NCBI GenBank assembly: GCA_005885015.1 | Contig: VAYG01000124.1 | Coordinates: forward strand, 1-12,196 | Origin: Actinomycetota bacterium | GTDB taxonomy: Bacteria > Actinomycetota > UBA4738 | Length of the DNA: 12,196 nt | Direction: 5' to 3' | The notes under the pieces: model-generated | The model's database searches: none | The model's input: the letters and a program-made list of their open reading frames with translations, nothing else | What the model was told of the DNA's origin: nothing | Position numbers and translations under genes: made by a program | Shown: positions 1 through 7,900 of the stretch, piece by piece | Numbering within the stretch: position 1 is the stretch's first letter | How the letters are laid out: each line of letters starts with the position of its first letter

Positions 1-600
1 CCCGTCGGCCTTCCCCATGACCAGGCCACTGGCGGCGGCGATCTCGTCGGCGAGGGCGACCACCGTGGTCTCGAGGACACGGCCGGTTGCGTCCTTCGTC
101 CCGCGAAGATCGACCAGGGCCGGCAACCCGGCGCACCCGATGGCGACGTTGAGCACGCCCGCCCGCCACGGACGTCCGAACGTGTCGGTGATCACGACGC
201 CGACGTCGATGCCAGCCGGGGTCGACACCGCTGCCCGGATCCGCCCGGCCGTTCCGTCCGGATCCAGCGGAAGAAGGGAGAGGAATCCCTCCTCGACGTT
301 GGAGGCGTCGACCCCGGCGTTGGCGCAGACGAGTCCGTGCCGCGTCTCGGCGATGACCATGTCCCAGCGGCGGGCGACCACCCGCCGGGTCTCCCGCTCG
401 ACCCACGCCGCCTTGCCGTCCGGCTGCTCGGGCACCACCCGTCCTTCCGCCTTCGAGACCACCTTCTGGGTCACCACCAGGATGTCGTTGCGCTCGAGCC
501 TCAGGCCCTCGCGCGCCAGGGCCTGGAGGATGAGGGAGGCCAGGTCGTCCCCTGCCCGCACGTCGGGGATGGTTCGGACGGGGATGATCTCGAGCCTCAC
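1..600 (-). CDS. cofE: Coenzyme F420-0:L-glutamate ligase, CofE/FbiB N-terminal part (cut by window edge)
   Basis: Adds L-glutamate residues to F420-0 using GTP, the last steps of coenzyme F420 synthesis in the cytoplasm. Only the first 200 codons lie in the window; the gene runs off at position 1. Visible family motifs: VVTQKVVSKAEGR (residues 42-54), HGLVCANAGVD (88-98), TDTFGRPWRAG (138-148) and LRGTKDATGR (165-174), all typical of the CofE ligase fold. The start is GTG at 600-598. Its first four bases, GTGA, overlap the TGA stop of the upstream cofD, so the two genes are almost certainly translationally coupled. In mycobacteria the homologue FbiB carries a C-terminal FMN-dependent reductase domain that reduces dehydro-F420-0. 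Whether this gene is fused in that way cannot be seen here, so the symbol could equally be fbiB. Identification is secure. Confidence 0.95.
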   Translation of the reverse strand, partial: MRLEIIPVRTIPDVRAGDDLASLILQALAREGLRLERNDILVVTQKVVSKAEGRVVPEQPDGKAAWVERETRRVVARRWDMVIAETRHGLVCANAGVDASNVEEGFLSLLPLDPDGTAGRIRAAVSTPAGIDVGVVITDTFGRPWRAGVLNVAIGCAGLPALVDLRGTKDATGRVLETTVVALADEIAAASGLVMGKADG

Positions 601-1559
601 GATCCTCCCGCGACGGCCAAGGCGAGCGCGACGCGGGCGACACGAGCGGCCGCCTCGTCGTCCACCATGATCGTGTCCGTCATCAGGGTCCGCAGCCCCA
701 GCGCCTCGATCCGCGGCTCGAGCGCCGTGTCGGTCTCGTCGATCACCCATCCGCCGATCAGTCCGCGCCCTGCGTAGTAGGCGGCCACGCCCGCGGCCGA
801 GACCTCCACCCCGGCCGTGGGTAGCAATTTGTCGGCCATGCCCCGGAGCGGCGCCCCGCCGACGATGGGCGACACGCCGGCCACTCGCTCCCGACGGGCG
901 GCCAGTGCCGCGGCGAAACCGGGAACCGCCAGGATGGGATCGATCGAGGCGATGGGGTTCGACGGACAGAGGAGGATCGCTTCCGCGCTGGCGATCGCCT
1001 CGAGCGCACCCGGTGCCGGTGAGGCGGTCGCCGCGCCCACGAACCGCACGCCCTTGACGTCATCCCGGGCTCCGCGCTTCACCCAGTACTCCTGGAAATG
1101 CAGGTCCAGGGTGTCTCCGGCCTGATCGACCGCGTCGACGCGGGTGGTGACGGGATAGTCGGTCATCGGCAGGAGTCGCGCTTCGACGCCGAATCGCTCG
1201 GCGATGGCGGCCGTGGCCCCCGTCAACCGTTCACCGGCGGCCATCAGCCGGGTGCGGAACAGGTGCGTCGCCAGGTCCAGGTCTCCGATACCGAACCAGG
1301 ACCCGTCCGCATGGAATTCCCGGAGCTGCTCCGTGGCCCGGAAGGTCTCGTCCGCACGGCCCCATCCCCGCTCGCGGTCGGCCACCCCGGCCAGCCAGTA
1401 GGTGACCGAGTCGAGGTCGGGGGAGACGTGCAAGCCGTGGACTTCCATGTCGTCGCCGGTGTTGACGATGACGGTGAGCTCCGTCGGCGACACGATCTGG
1501 ATCAGCCCGCGGAGGAACTTGCCCGCCCCAACGCCGCCGGCCACCGCCGCAATCTTCAC
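597..1559 (-). CDS. cofD: 2-phospho-L-lactate / enolpyruvyl transferase CofD (FbiA)
   Basis: Transfers a phospho-lactyl group, or in actinobacteria the phosphoenolpyruvyl group, from a guanosine-diphosphate carrier to the Fo chromophore, giving (dehydro-)F420-0. The protein is 320 aa, close to the family's usual length. Motifs seen: AGGVGAGKFLRGL at the N-terminus (residues 7-19), NTGDDMEVHG (33-42), RGWGRADETF (64-73), MTDYPVTT (132-139) and CPSNP (198-202, the conserved strand-loop near the guanine-nucleotide site). The frame stays open upstream to 1835, but those 92 residues are low-complexity and unlike the family, so I start at GTG 1559, directly before the conserved KIAAVAGG. A GGGAGG lies about 22 nt upstream, too far to be a normal ribosome site. 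CAAGAT, 6 nt before GTG, could be the -10 of a leaderless transcript. It is divergent from fbiC and overlaps cofE by GTGA. Confidence 0.95.
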   Translation of the reverse strand: MKIAAVAGGVGAGKFLRGLIQIVSPTELTVIVNTGDDMEVHGLHVSPDLDSVTYWLAGVADRERGWGRADETFRATEQLREFHADGSWFGIGDLDLATHLFRTRLMAAGERLTGATAAIAERFGVEARLLPMTDYPVTTRVDAVDQAGDTLDLHFQEYWVKRGARDDVKGVRFVGAATASPAPGALEAIASAEAILLCPSNPIASIDPILAVPGFAAALAARRERVAGVSPIVGGAPLRGMADKLLPTAGVEVSAAGVAAYYAGRGLIGGWVIDETDTALEPRIEALGLRTLMTDTIMVDDEAAARVARVALALAVAGGS

Positions 1560-1625
1560 CGGGCTATCTTGACCGGAACAGCCTCCCGGTGGGCGGGCGC
1601 GAAGGGCGTCGACGCGAACCGGTGT

Positions 1626-1654
1626 TTGCTGTTCGCCGGGCCCCGGCCTAGATT
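1626..1654 (+). promoter_or_regulatory. Putative fbiC promoter (TTGCTG-17-TAGATT)
   Basis: A -35-like TTGCTG (1626-1631) and a -10-like TAGATT (1649-1654) are separated by exactly 17 bp. Transcription would begin near 1661, only about 5 nt before the fbiC ATG at 1666, giving a nearly leaderless mRNA; this fits the absence of a Shine-Dalgarno site. The spacer holds a perfect inverted repeat, GCCGGG-C-CCCGGC (1635-1647), which could be an operator or just a consequence of the base composition. A second palindrome, GCGTCGACGC, lies at 1606-1615. The sites are seen; the function is inferred. Confidence 0.45.
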
Positions 1655-1665
1655 CGACCGACCAC

Positions 1666-4132
1666 ATGGCCGACCCCGCCCACCAACTCAGGCGAGCCCT
1701 GGCCCGGGCTCGAACCGGCAAGCCGCTGTCCTCGGAGGAGGCGGAATCGCTCCTCGGGGCGCGCGGCCGGGCGCTCGAGGACCTGATGGAGATCGCCTCG
1801 CGCCTGCGAGACCTGGGCCACGGCACCACCGTCACCTACTCGCGCAAGGTGTTCGTCCCGCTGACCATGCTGTGCCGGGATCACTGCCACTACTGCACGT
1901 TCGCCAAGCCGCCGGCCAGGCTGGAGAGCCCCTTCCTCACTCCCGATGAGGTGGTGGCCATCGCAGAGGCCGGACGCCGCCAGGAGTGCAAGGAGGCGCT
2001 GTTCACCCTGGGCGACAGGCCGGAGGATCGCTACCCCGTCGCCCGCGACTGGCTGGCCGAGCGAGGGTACGGGTCAACCCTCGACTACCTGCGAGCGGTC
2101 TCGATCAAGGTGATCGAGGAAACCGGTCTGCTCCCACATCTGAACCCCGGCGTCATGACCTGGGAGGACATGGCCCGGCTGAAGCACGTCAGCGCCTCGA
2201 TGGGCATCATGCTGGAGACCTCGTCGGAGCGGTTATCGGGCCGCGGCGGCCCGCACTTCGGGTCGCCGGACAAGGTCCCGGCCGTCCGGCTGCGGACGAT
2301 CGAGGACGCCGGGCGGCTGTCCATCCCCTTCACCACGGGCATCCTGGTCGGGATCGGGGAGACGCTCAATGAACGCGCCGAGTCCCTGTTCGCCATCCGC
2401 GAGCTGCACAGGAAGTACGGCCACGTGCAGGAGGTCATCATCCAGAACTTCCGGGCGAAGCCGGGCACGGCCATGCACGAAGCGCCCGAGCCGGGAGAGG
2501 AGGAGTTCCTGGCCACGGTGGCCACGGCCCGCATCCTCTTCGGACCCCGGATGAACGTCCAGGCGCCCCCGAACCTGTCCGACCCTCACTATCCGCGGCT
2601 GCTCGACGCCGGGATCAACGACTGGGGCGGCGTTTCCCCCGTCACCATCGATCACGTCAACCCCGAGGCGCCGTGGCCGCGATTGCGCGACCTGGCGTCC
2701 CGCACGGCGGAGCGGGGGCTGGAGCTGAAAGAGCGGCTGGCCGTCTATCCGAGGTACGCGCTGGCGCCCGATCCATGGATCGCCGGCAAGATGCAGGAGC
2801 CGGTGCGGCGGCTGGCGGGGCCGGACGGCCTGGCCCGGCAGGTGCAGGTGCCCCAACCAGTTCCGTGGCAGGACCCCGAGGTCCGGTGGAAGCCACGGTC
2901 CATCGCCTTGACCTTTTCCAAGGGCCCGGGCGGGGGACTGCGGGATGACGCCGAGGACGTGTACGGCAGCTTCGAGCAGGTCTCGGCGACGCAGGAGTGG
3001 GCCGCCCGCCCGAAGCGGCCCCCCGAGCGGGTCGAGGCCGAGGTCGCGAGCGTGCTCCGAAGGGTCGCGGACGGCGTGGGGCCGAACATCTCCGACCGGG
3101 AGGCGCTTGCGTTGTTCGAATCGGATGGCCCCGGCCTGGAGGCGCTGTGCCGGCTGGCGGACGACCTGCGACGGGAGGCGGTCGGCGAAGAGATCACCTA
3201 CGTCGTCAACCGCAACATCAACTTCACGAACGTGTGCTACACGGGGTGCCGGTTCTGCGCCTTCGCCCAGCGCGAGATCGACGCCGAGTCCTACACCCTG
3301 TCCCTGGAGGAGGTGGCCGACCGGGCGGAGGAGGCGTGGGAGTATGGGGCCACGGAGGTCTGCATCCAGGGCGGGCTGCATCCCAGCCTGCCGGGCGACT
3401 TCTATTTCCGGATCCTCGACGCCGTCAAGGCCCGGACCCCGGGGATCCACATCCACGCGTTCAGCCCCATGGAGATCCTCAACGGCTCCGCGCGCCTCGG
3501 CATCTCGTTCCGCGAGTTCCTCGAGGAGTGCCGGAACCGGGGGCTCGGGACCATCCCGGGCACGGCGGCAGAGATCCTCGACGACGAGGTCCGGTGGGTC
3601 GTGACCAAGGGAGATCGTCAAGACCGCCCACGGGCTGGGGATCAGGAGCCCATCCACGATCATGTACGGGCACGTGGACGCTCCGCCACACTGGGTAGCC
3701 CACATCAGGCGCATCGCCCGCATCCAAGCCGAGTCGGGGGGGTTCACGGAGTTCGTTCCGCTTTCCTTCGTCTGGCAGAACTCGCCGATCTACCTGGCGG
3801 GGAAGGCCCGGGCCGGGGCCACGCTGGAGGAAGACCGGCGGATGCATGCGGTTGCCCGCATCCTCCTCACGGGCCTGATCCCCAACGTGCAGGTGTCCTG
3901 GGTGAAGATGGGGATGGACTACTGCAAGGTCATCCTCCAGGGCGGCGCCAACGACTTCGGGGGAACGCTGATGGAGGAGACCATCTCGCGGATGGCCGGA
4001 GCGGAGTGGGGGATTCGGAAGGAACCCGATGACTTCATCCGCGCGACGATCGAGATCGGGCGAGTCCCCGCCGAACGTACGACGACGTATGAGCGGGTGA
4101 CGCGCTCAGGGCATCCGGCGTCCTCCCACTGA
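1666..4132 (+). pseudogene. fbiC: FbiC, bifunctional Fo synthase (CofG-CofH fusion), reading frame broken near 3610
   Basis: Makes the deazaflavin Fo from tyrosine and 5-amino-6-ribitylamino-uracil using two radical-SAM domains. The CofG half has CRDHCHYC (C70, C74, C77; CxxxCxxC). The CofH half has CYTGCRFC (C524, C528, C531). ATG 1666 follows a near-leaderless promoter. The first frame reads normally to LDDEVRWVVTKG (residue 649, base 3612), then gives unrelated sequence to a stop at 4032. Family sequence resumes one base out of phase at 3611 with EIVKTAHGLGIRSPSTIMYGH and continues through GGFTEFVPLSF and GGANDFGGTLMEETISRM to TGA 4132. Relative to my memory of mycobacterial FbiC, about eight residues are absent between TKG and EIV, so roughly 26 bp are missing. 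Restoring 26 bp would give about 830 aa, near the mycobacterial length of 856. Either a real inactivating deletion or a sequence/assembly error; the latter seems likelier, since both flanks are otherwise well conserved. Confidence 0.9.
3607..3613 (+). other. Frame break in fbiC (about 26 bp apparently missing)
   Basis: The codons ACC AAG GG_ (T-K-G) run straight into GAG ATC GTC (E-I-V) with only one base between AAG and GAG. Homologues carry about nine codons there. The net shift is one base, which destroys the CofH C-terminal part. The break lies inside conserved sequence on both sides, so it is not a natural gene boundary. Confidence 0.8.
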
Positions 4133-4139
4133 CCCACAG

Positions 4140-4161
4140 GATCGACTTTCGTCCCTCGATC
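4140..4161 (+). terminator. Weak hairpin after fbiC, possible terminator
   Basis: GATCGA (4140-4145) and TCGATC (4156-4161) form a perfect 6-bp stem with a 10-nt loop, starting 8 nt after the fbiC stop. A T-rich stretch (4179-4193) follows 17 nt later rather than directly. This is too weak to be called a standard intrinsic terminator. Confidence 0.25.
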
Positions 4162-4195
4162 GGCCCACGGTCCTGGTGATTTCTTGTCGTTTTCC

Positions 4196-4232
4196 GTCAG
4201 GCAACCTTACCAGTGCGGTCAGGCAACCTTAC
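4196..4232 (+). repeat. Tandem 15-bp direct repeat, GTCAGGCAACCTTAC x2
   Basis: The 15-mer GTCAGGCAACCTTAC occurs perfectly at 4196-4210 and 4218-4232, a 22-bp period (two DNA helical turns). Each copy contains an imperfect inverted repeat, TCAGG-CAA-CCTTA. Two helically phased copies in the region between fbiC and whiB look like binding sites for a regulator. The half-sites loosely recall DtxR/IdeR-type metalloregulator boxes (AGG...CCT arms), but the match is partial. The repeat is certain; its role is inferred. Confidence 0.6.
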
Positions 4233-4263
4233 GGTGAAAAAAGGTGCCTCCACGGCTTGCATA

Positions 4264-4276
4264 TGCCGGACCGGCA
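4264..4276. repeat. 13-bp palindrome TGCCGG-A-CCGGCA
   Basis: Perfect 6-bp inverted repeat around a single base, about 110 bp upstream of whiB and 30 bp after the tandem repeat. It could be a dimeric operator half of the whiB control region. GC-rich palindromes of this size arise by chance fairly often in such DNA. Confidence 0.3.
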
Positions 4277-4364
4277 CGCCACGATTTCAGGCAGAGATGA
4301 ACCGAGGGGGCACCCCGACGAAAAATTTGCCCGCGGACTTGCGTTCCGGGCCCATCCTGCCCCA

Positions 4365-4384
4365 GAATTACAACAATGTAATTC
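4365..4384. promoter_or_regulatory. Perfect 7+6+7 palindrome abutting the whiB start (putative operator / -10 region)
   Basis: GAATTAC (4365-4371), spacer AACAAT, then GTAATTC (4378-4384) form a perfect 7-bp inverted repeat whose last base touches the GTG start codon of whiB. It is conspicuously AT-rich in very GC-rich DNA. The left arm overlaps TACAAC (4369-4374), a plausible -10 hexamer 10 nt before the GTG, so a protein bound here would cover the promoter and start site. A dimeric repressor or autoregulator is a reasonable reading. A hairpin blocking the start codon of the mRNA is the alternative if transcription begins further upstream. Confidence 0.5.
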
Positions 4385-4624
4385 GTGGGAGAGGGCGTGC
4401 ATCACTTCGTTCCATGGCAGGACAGGGCGCGATGCCGAGAGTACGACCCCGAGATCTTCTTCCCCGAGAAGGGGGGATCCTCGCGCGAGGCCAAGCGGAT
4501 CTGCGCCGAATGTCCCGTTCGCATCGAGTGTCTCAACTACGCCCTGCGACGAGACGAACGATATGGGGTGTGGGGCGGAATGAGCGAACGGGAACGCCGA
4601 CGCCTGAAGCGGATGGCGTCATGA
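4385..4624 (+). CDS. whiB: WhiB-family iron-sulfur transcriptional regulator
   Basis: A 79-aa WhiB-like protein, one of the small [4Fe-4S] regulators that bind the principal sigma factor and redirect transcription in actinobacteria. Four cluster cysteines are in the canonical arrangement: C17, then C40-x2-C43-x5-C49. They are followed by the GVWGG turn (61-65) and a basic C-terminal tail, ERERRRLKR (68-76), which contacts DNA. The N-terminal W11-Q-D with C17 after it is typical. Start GTG 4385 is chosen because the frame opens there right after the palindrome; GTG 4397 is an alternative. No Shine-Dalgarno is seen, so a leaderless mRNA is likely. The F420 and mannose genes on either side recall the whiB2 (Rv3260c) locus of M. 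tuberculosis, which controls septation, so a WhiB2 orthologue is likely but not proven. A short basic protein gene follows 24 nt downstream. Confidence 0.93.
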   Translation: MGEGVHHFVPWQDRARCREYDPEIFFPEKGGSSREAKRICAECPVRIECLNYALRRDERYGVWGGMSERERRRLKRMAS

Positions 4625-4635
4625 GCATCCTTGAG

Positions 4636-4644
4636 AGGAGGTGA
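4636..4644 (+). promoter_or_regulatory. Consensus Shine-Dalgarno AGGAGGTGA before the 38-aa basic protein
   Basis: AGGAGGTGA is a near-full match to the 16S rRNA 3' end and lies 4 nt before ATG 4649. Its strength in this otherwise leader-poor window is the main argument that the tiny downstream frame is truly translated. Confidence 0.75.
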
Positions 4645-4648
4645 AACG

Positions 4649-4765
4649 ATGCCAGCGAAGAAGTCCTCCAGGAAGTCGACGAAGAAGTCGAGCGCGAAGA
4701 AGTCTTCGGCAAAGAAGTCGGCCAAGCGGTCGACCAAGAAGTCCTCGGCGAAGAGGAAGCGCTAG
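4649..4765 (+). CDS. 38-aa lysine/serine-rich histone-tail-like protein
   Basis: A very short gene: ATG 4649 to TAG 4763-4765, with an ideal Shine-Dalgarno 4 nt upstream. The product has 14 Lys, 4 Arg, 11 Ser, 5 Ala and 2 Thr out of 38 residues, and no acidic or aromatic residue. It is built from repeats of KKSSA (residues 12-16, 17-21 and 30-34) with variants KKSSR, KKSA and KRST, and ends AKRKR. This matches the low-complexity tails of actinobacterial HupB and histone-H1-like proteins, but the folded HU domain is absent. It is probably an unfolded DNA- or RNA-binding peptide in the nucleoid, or a ribosome-associated one. It sits 24 nt after whiB, so it is likely co-transcribed. Translation is well supported; the function is inferred from composition only. 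Confidence 0.7.
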   Translation: MPAKKSSRKSTKKSSAKKSSAKKSAKRSTKKSSAKRKR

Positions 4766-4774
4766 CCGAGGGGA

Positions 4775-4789
4775 GGGCTCTGCGAGCCC
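4775..4789 (+). terminator. Hairpin GGGCTC-TGC-GAGCCC after the basic protein
   Basis: A perfect 6-bp stem with a 3-nt loop, 9 nt after the TAG stop. No T-run follows, so it would be a U-less actinobacterial-type terminator or an mRNA-stabilising hairpin. A second potential long-range stem, GGAGGGAC (4800-4807) with GTCCCTCC (4838-4845), lies just beyond it. Confidence 0.4.
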
Positions 4790-4920
4790 GCAGTGAAAGG
4801 GAGGGACATCTTCCCCTCCTCCTCGGGATTCCGGTCCGTCCCTCCAAGGTTGGGCTCGGGCGCCGGGACCGGTTCGCCGCCGGTCGTGTCGGAATGGCGC
4901 GCCCCGCGGCGAGGTCGCCC

Positions 4921-4965
4921 TTGAGCCGTCGGACGTCGTGCTATGCTGCGGCCCGCTCTGCGGGC
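4921..4965 (+). promoter_or_regulatory. Putative promoter and leader hairpin for the glycosyltransferase operon
   Basis: TTGAGC (4921-4926) and TATGCT (4942-4947) resemble -35 and -10 hexamers, though the 15-bp spacing is short. The expected transcript would start near 4954, about 28 nt before ATG 4982. A perfect hairpin, GCCCGC-TCT-GCGGGC (4951-4965), lies at the start of that leader. Confidence 0.3.
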
Positions 4966-4981
4966 TTCAGATCACTCTCCC

Positions 4982-7900
4982 ATGCCACACGTTGAGACCC
5001 GCGCTCCGGAGACCCCCTCACGGTCGGATCCGATCCGGCCGCCGAGCGTGCTGGTCGTACTGGTCGTCAAGGACGGCGAACAGTGGCTTCGCCACTGTCT
5101 GGTGGGGCTGTCGGCCCAGAGCCATCCCCGGGTCGGGGTACTGGCGATCGACAACGGGTCCACCGATGGCTCGCGGCAGCTGCTGGAATCCGCGCTGGGA
5201 CCCGATCGCGTCATCGGTCCTGATCACAATCTCGGGTTCGCCGGGGCGGTCGCCCAGGCCCTCCAGTCCGATGCCGCCAAGCAAGCGGACTACGCGCTGC
5301 TCCTCCACGACGACACCGTGCTGGACCCCGGGGCGATCGCCGCCTTGGTGGAAGCCGCGGAACGCGTGGACGGCGTCGGGGTGGTCGGGCCGAAGGTGGT
5401 CGATTGGGACGAGCCTCGCCGGCTGCGCGAGATCGGCAGGTCCATCGACCGGTTCGGATTCCCCTACTCGCCGCTGGAGGAGGGCGAGAGCATGCGGGAG
5501 GTGCTCTACGTCTCCTGGTGCGCCATGCTGGTGGCCACGGGGGTGTGGAGCCGTATCGGCCCTCCCGACGAGCGCCTGGGGCCTGTCCAGGACGATCTCG
5601 ACTTTTGCTGGCGCGCTCGACTGTCGGGCTTCCGCGTCTTGATGACACCGAAGGCGCTGGCTCGCCACAAGGAGGCCAGCCTTCGAGGCGAGCGCGTGGG
5701 AACGAGCTCCTCCGATCGATGGCGGTATTACCGGGAGCGAGCCGCGCTGGCCAGCATGCTGAAGAACTACGGCCTGCTCTCGCTCCTCTGGGTCCTGCCC
5801 CTTTACCTGCTCCAGGGACTCGTTCGCATCGGCCTGCTCGGGATCGCTCGGCGATTCCAGGATGCCTACCAGGTAGTGGCGGCCTGGGGCTGGAACCTGG
5901 CGCACCTGCCGGGGACGGTTCGCCGGCGGGTTCGGGCCCAGGCGGTCCGGCGAGTTCCCGACCGGTCCATGCGCAGATCCATGGCGCCGGCAGGGATTCG
6001 CCTCCGCCGGTGGGGGCAATCGGCGGTGGAGGCCGTGCTTCCCCGACACGAGGAGGAGGCGGAGCAGCTCTCGTCGTGGGGCCGGGCGCTCCGCCTGGCC
6101 CGCGATCATCCGGTCGCCACGGCGTGGAGCCTCGCCGTCGTCGTCGGCGCGATCGCCTACCACGCCCTGTTTCGGACTTCGCCCTTGATCGGTCCCGGCC
6201 TGCCCGCGTTTCCCCCGACGGCGACGCCGTTCTTCCGCGAATTGGTGTCCGGCCTTCGCCACACGGGTCTGGGCGGCACCCAAGCGGCCAGCCCGGCCCT
6301 CGGACTGCTCGGGTTGGGGAGCGTGCTGACGCTGGGGAGCCCGCCACTGCTGGCTAAGGTGATGCTCCTAGGGCTGCCGGCGGTGGCCGGCGCCACGTGC
6401 TATCGGGCGGTTCGTTCCATGGTTCAGGAAATGCTCCCGGCGGTTGTGGCCGGAGCGTGCTACGGCCTCTCCTCCCTGGTTCTGTGGGGTGTGTCGGAGG
6501 GGCGTATCCCCGCGCTGGTGTTCGTGGCCGGGACGCCGTGGCTGGCGACGAAACTGTTCCTTCCATTCGATGCCGAATTCCGCGTCCCCGCCGCCAGATG
6601 GGTCGTCGGCGCCGGGCTCGGCCTTGCTGTCCTCGGTTCGTTCTATCCGGGCGCCCTGTTGGCGAGCGCGGTCCTGGTGGCCGCGGCGTTGCTGACTCCC
6701 CTGCCGGACGTGCGGAGGGCTCGAGGCATGATCCTCTTCGGGGCGGCGCTTGCGTCCGGCGCGCTCCTCGTCTTCCCGCTCGCCCTGGACATCGTTCACG
6801 GGGGCGGCCGCGCCCTGACCGACATGGCCGGACGACCGGACTTCGGGTCACTGGCCCGGGTCTCGTTGGGAACGGGACCCGGCTCCTGGCCGACGGGGTT
6901 CTTCCTGCCGGTCGCGGCCGCCCTGGCCCTCGTCTTCGTCTCTCGAAGATCGGCACGAACGGCCATCCGAGCGGGGTTGGCCGCCATCCTGGGCGTCTAT
7001 CTGGCATGGTTCGCCGCGGCGGGATATCTGCCCCCGCCGCTCTCCAACCCCGTCGCCTACCTCACCGTCGCCGCGCTCGGGTTCTCTGTCCTCGTGGGGG
7101 TGGGAATGGCCGATCTCTCGCGGCAGGTGAGCCGGATGTCCTTCGGCCATCGGCAGGTGGGGATGGCGGCCCTGGCCGTGGTGCTGGCCGTGGGCCTGGC
7201 CGGGCAGGCCCTGCAGGCGATGCGAGGGGCCTGGGCCGTGGGGGGTCCCGATCGGATCCCTGCCGCCTACGCGGCGGTCCAGGCTCCCCCCGGCCGCTAC
7301 CGGGTCCTGTGGTTGGGGCGTACCGGCGGCGACGCCTTCCCGCCACCGGCCGGCCTTCCGGAGGGGCAGGTCGCCGCCGGCGCCGCGTCGGTTCGCTACG
7401 CGGTTCGCCCGATGGGTGGCGCATCGGCGCTGGACACGGGCCGTCCCGCCGCGGGACGCGGATACGCCGCCCTCGAGGATGCGCTCGAGGATATCCTCAG
7501 CGGGCCCACCCGCCACGGCGGCGCCTTGCTGGCTCCGTTCAGTATCCGATTCGTCGTGGCCAGGCCAGCCGACCTGCCCGTGGGGGCGGCCCGGCGGCTG
7601 TCCCGCCAGCTCGACCTGGACCCCGTGCCGGCCGAGGGGCTGACGATCTTCGAGAACGCCAAGGCCCCACCCGTGGCTTCCGTCGTGCCGGATGCGGACT
7701 GGCGTCTGGCGGCGAGCAGGCGGGGACCTGGGGGGACGGAAGGGCTGACGCAGCCGCATCCGACCCCGCTCCTCCCCTCGGGGCAGGCTTCCTTCGCCGG
7801 GCCTCCCACCACCGTCAGATCGCTGAGCCTGCTCTCGGAGCAGTACGACGGGCACTGGAGGATGCAAGGGAAGGACGGACAGACCATGCTGCCGCCGACG

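Noticed and set aside
1560..1835. 92-residue N-terminal extension of CofD
   Set aside because: The extension crosses the divergent promoter and the fbiC start, is low-complexity, and the family begins at KIAAVAGG.
3607..3613. Programmed ribosomal frameshift in fbiC
   Set aside because: No slippery heptamer or stimulatory structure is evident, and residues are missing as well as the frame being shifted, so slippage alone would not restore the family sequence.
2233..3747. 504-codon open frame on the minus strand across fbiC
   Set aside because: It lies opposite strongly conserved radical-SAM coding sequence; the product is Arg/Pro/Gly-rich with no motif. It is a GC-rich antisense shadow.
3610..4032. 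C-terminal 140 residues of the unbroken first fbiC frame as a novel domain
   Set aside because: The sequence after TKG is an out-of-frame reading of the true CofH C-terminus, which is recognisable in the other frame at the same place.
4176..4644. Two overlapping plus-strand frames of 135 and 143 codons across the whiB region
   Set aside because: They overlap whiB in other frames, contain the intergenic repeats and show no family features.
4533..4847. Minus-strand frames rich in Ser/Phe/Asp opposite the basic protein
   Set aside because: They are the reverse reading of the AAG AAG TCG repeats; the plus strand has the ribosome site and a plausible product.
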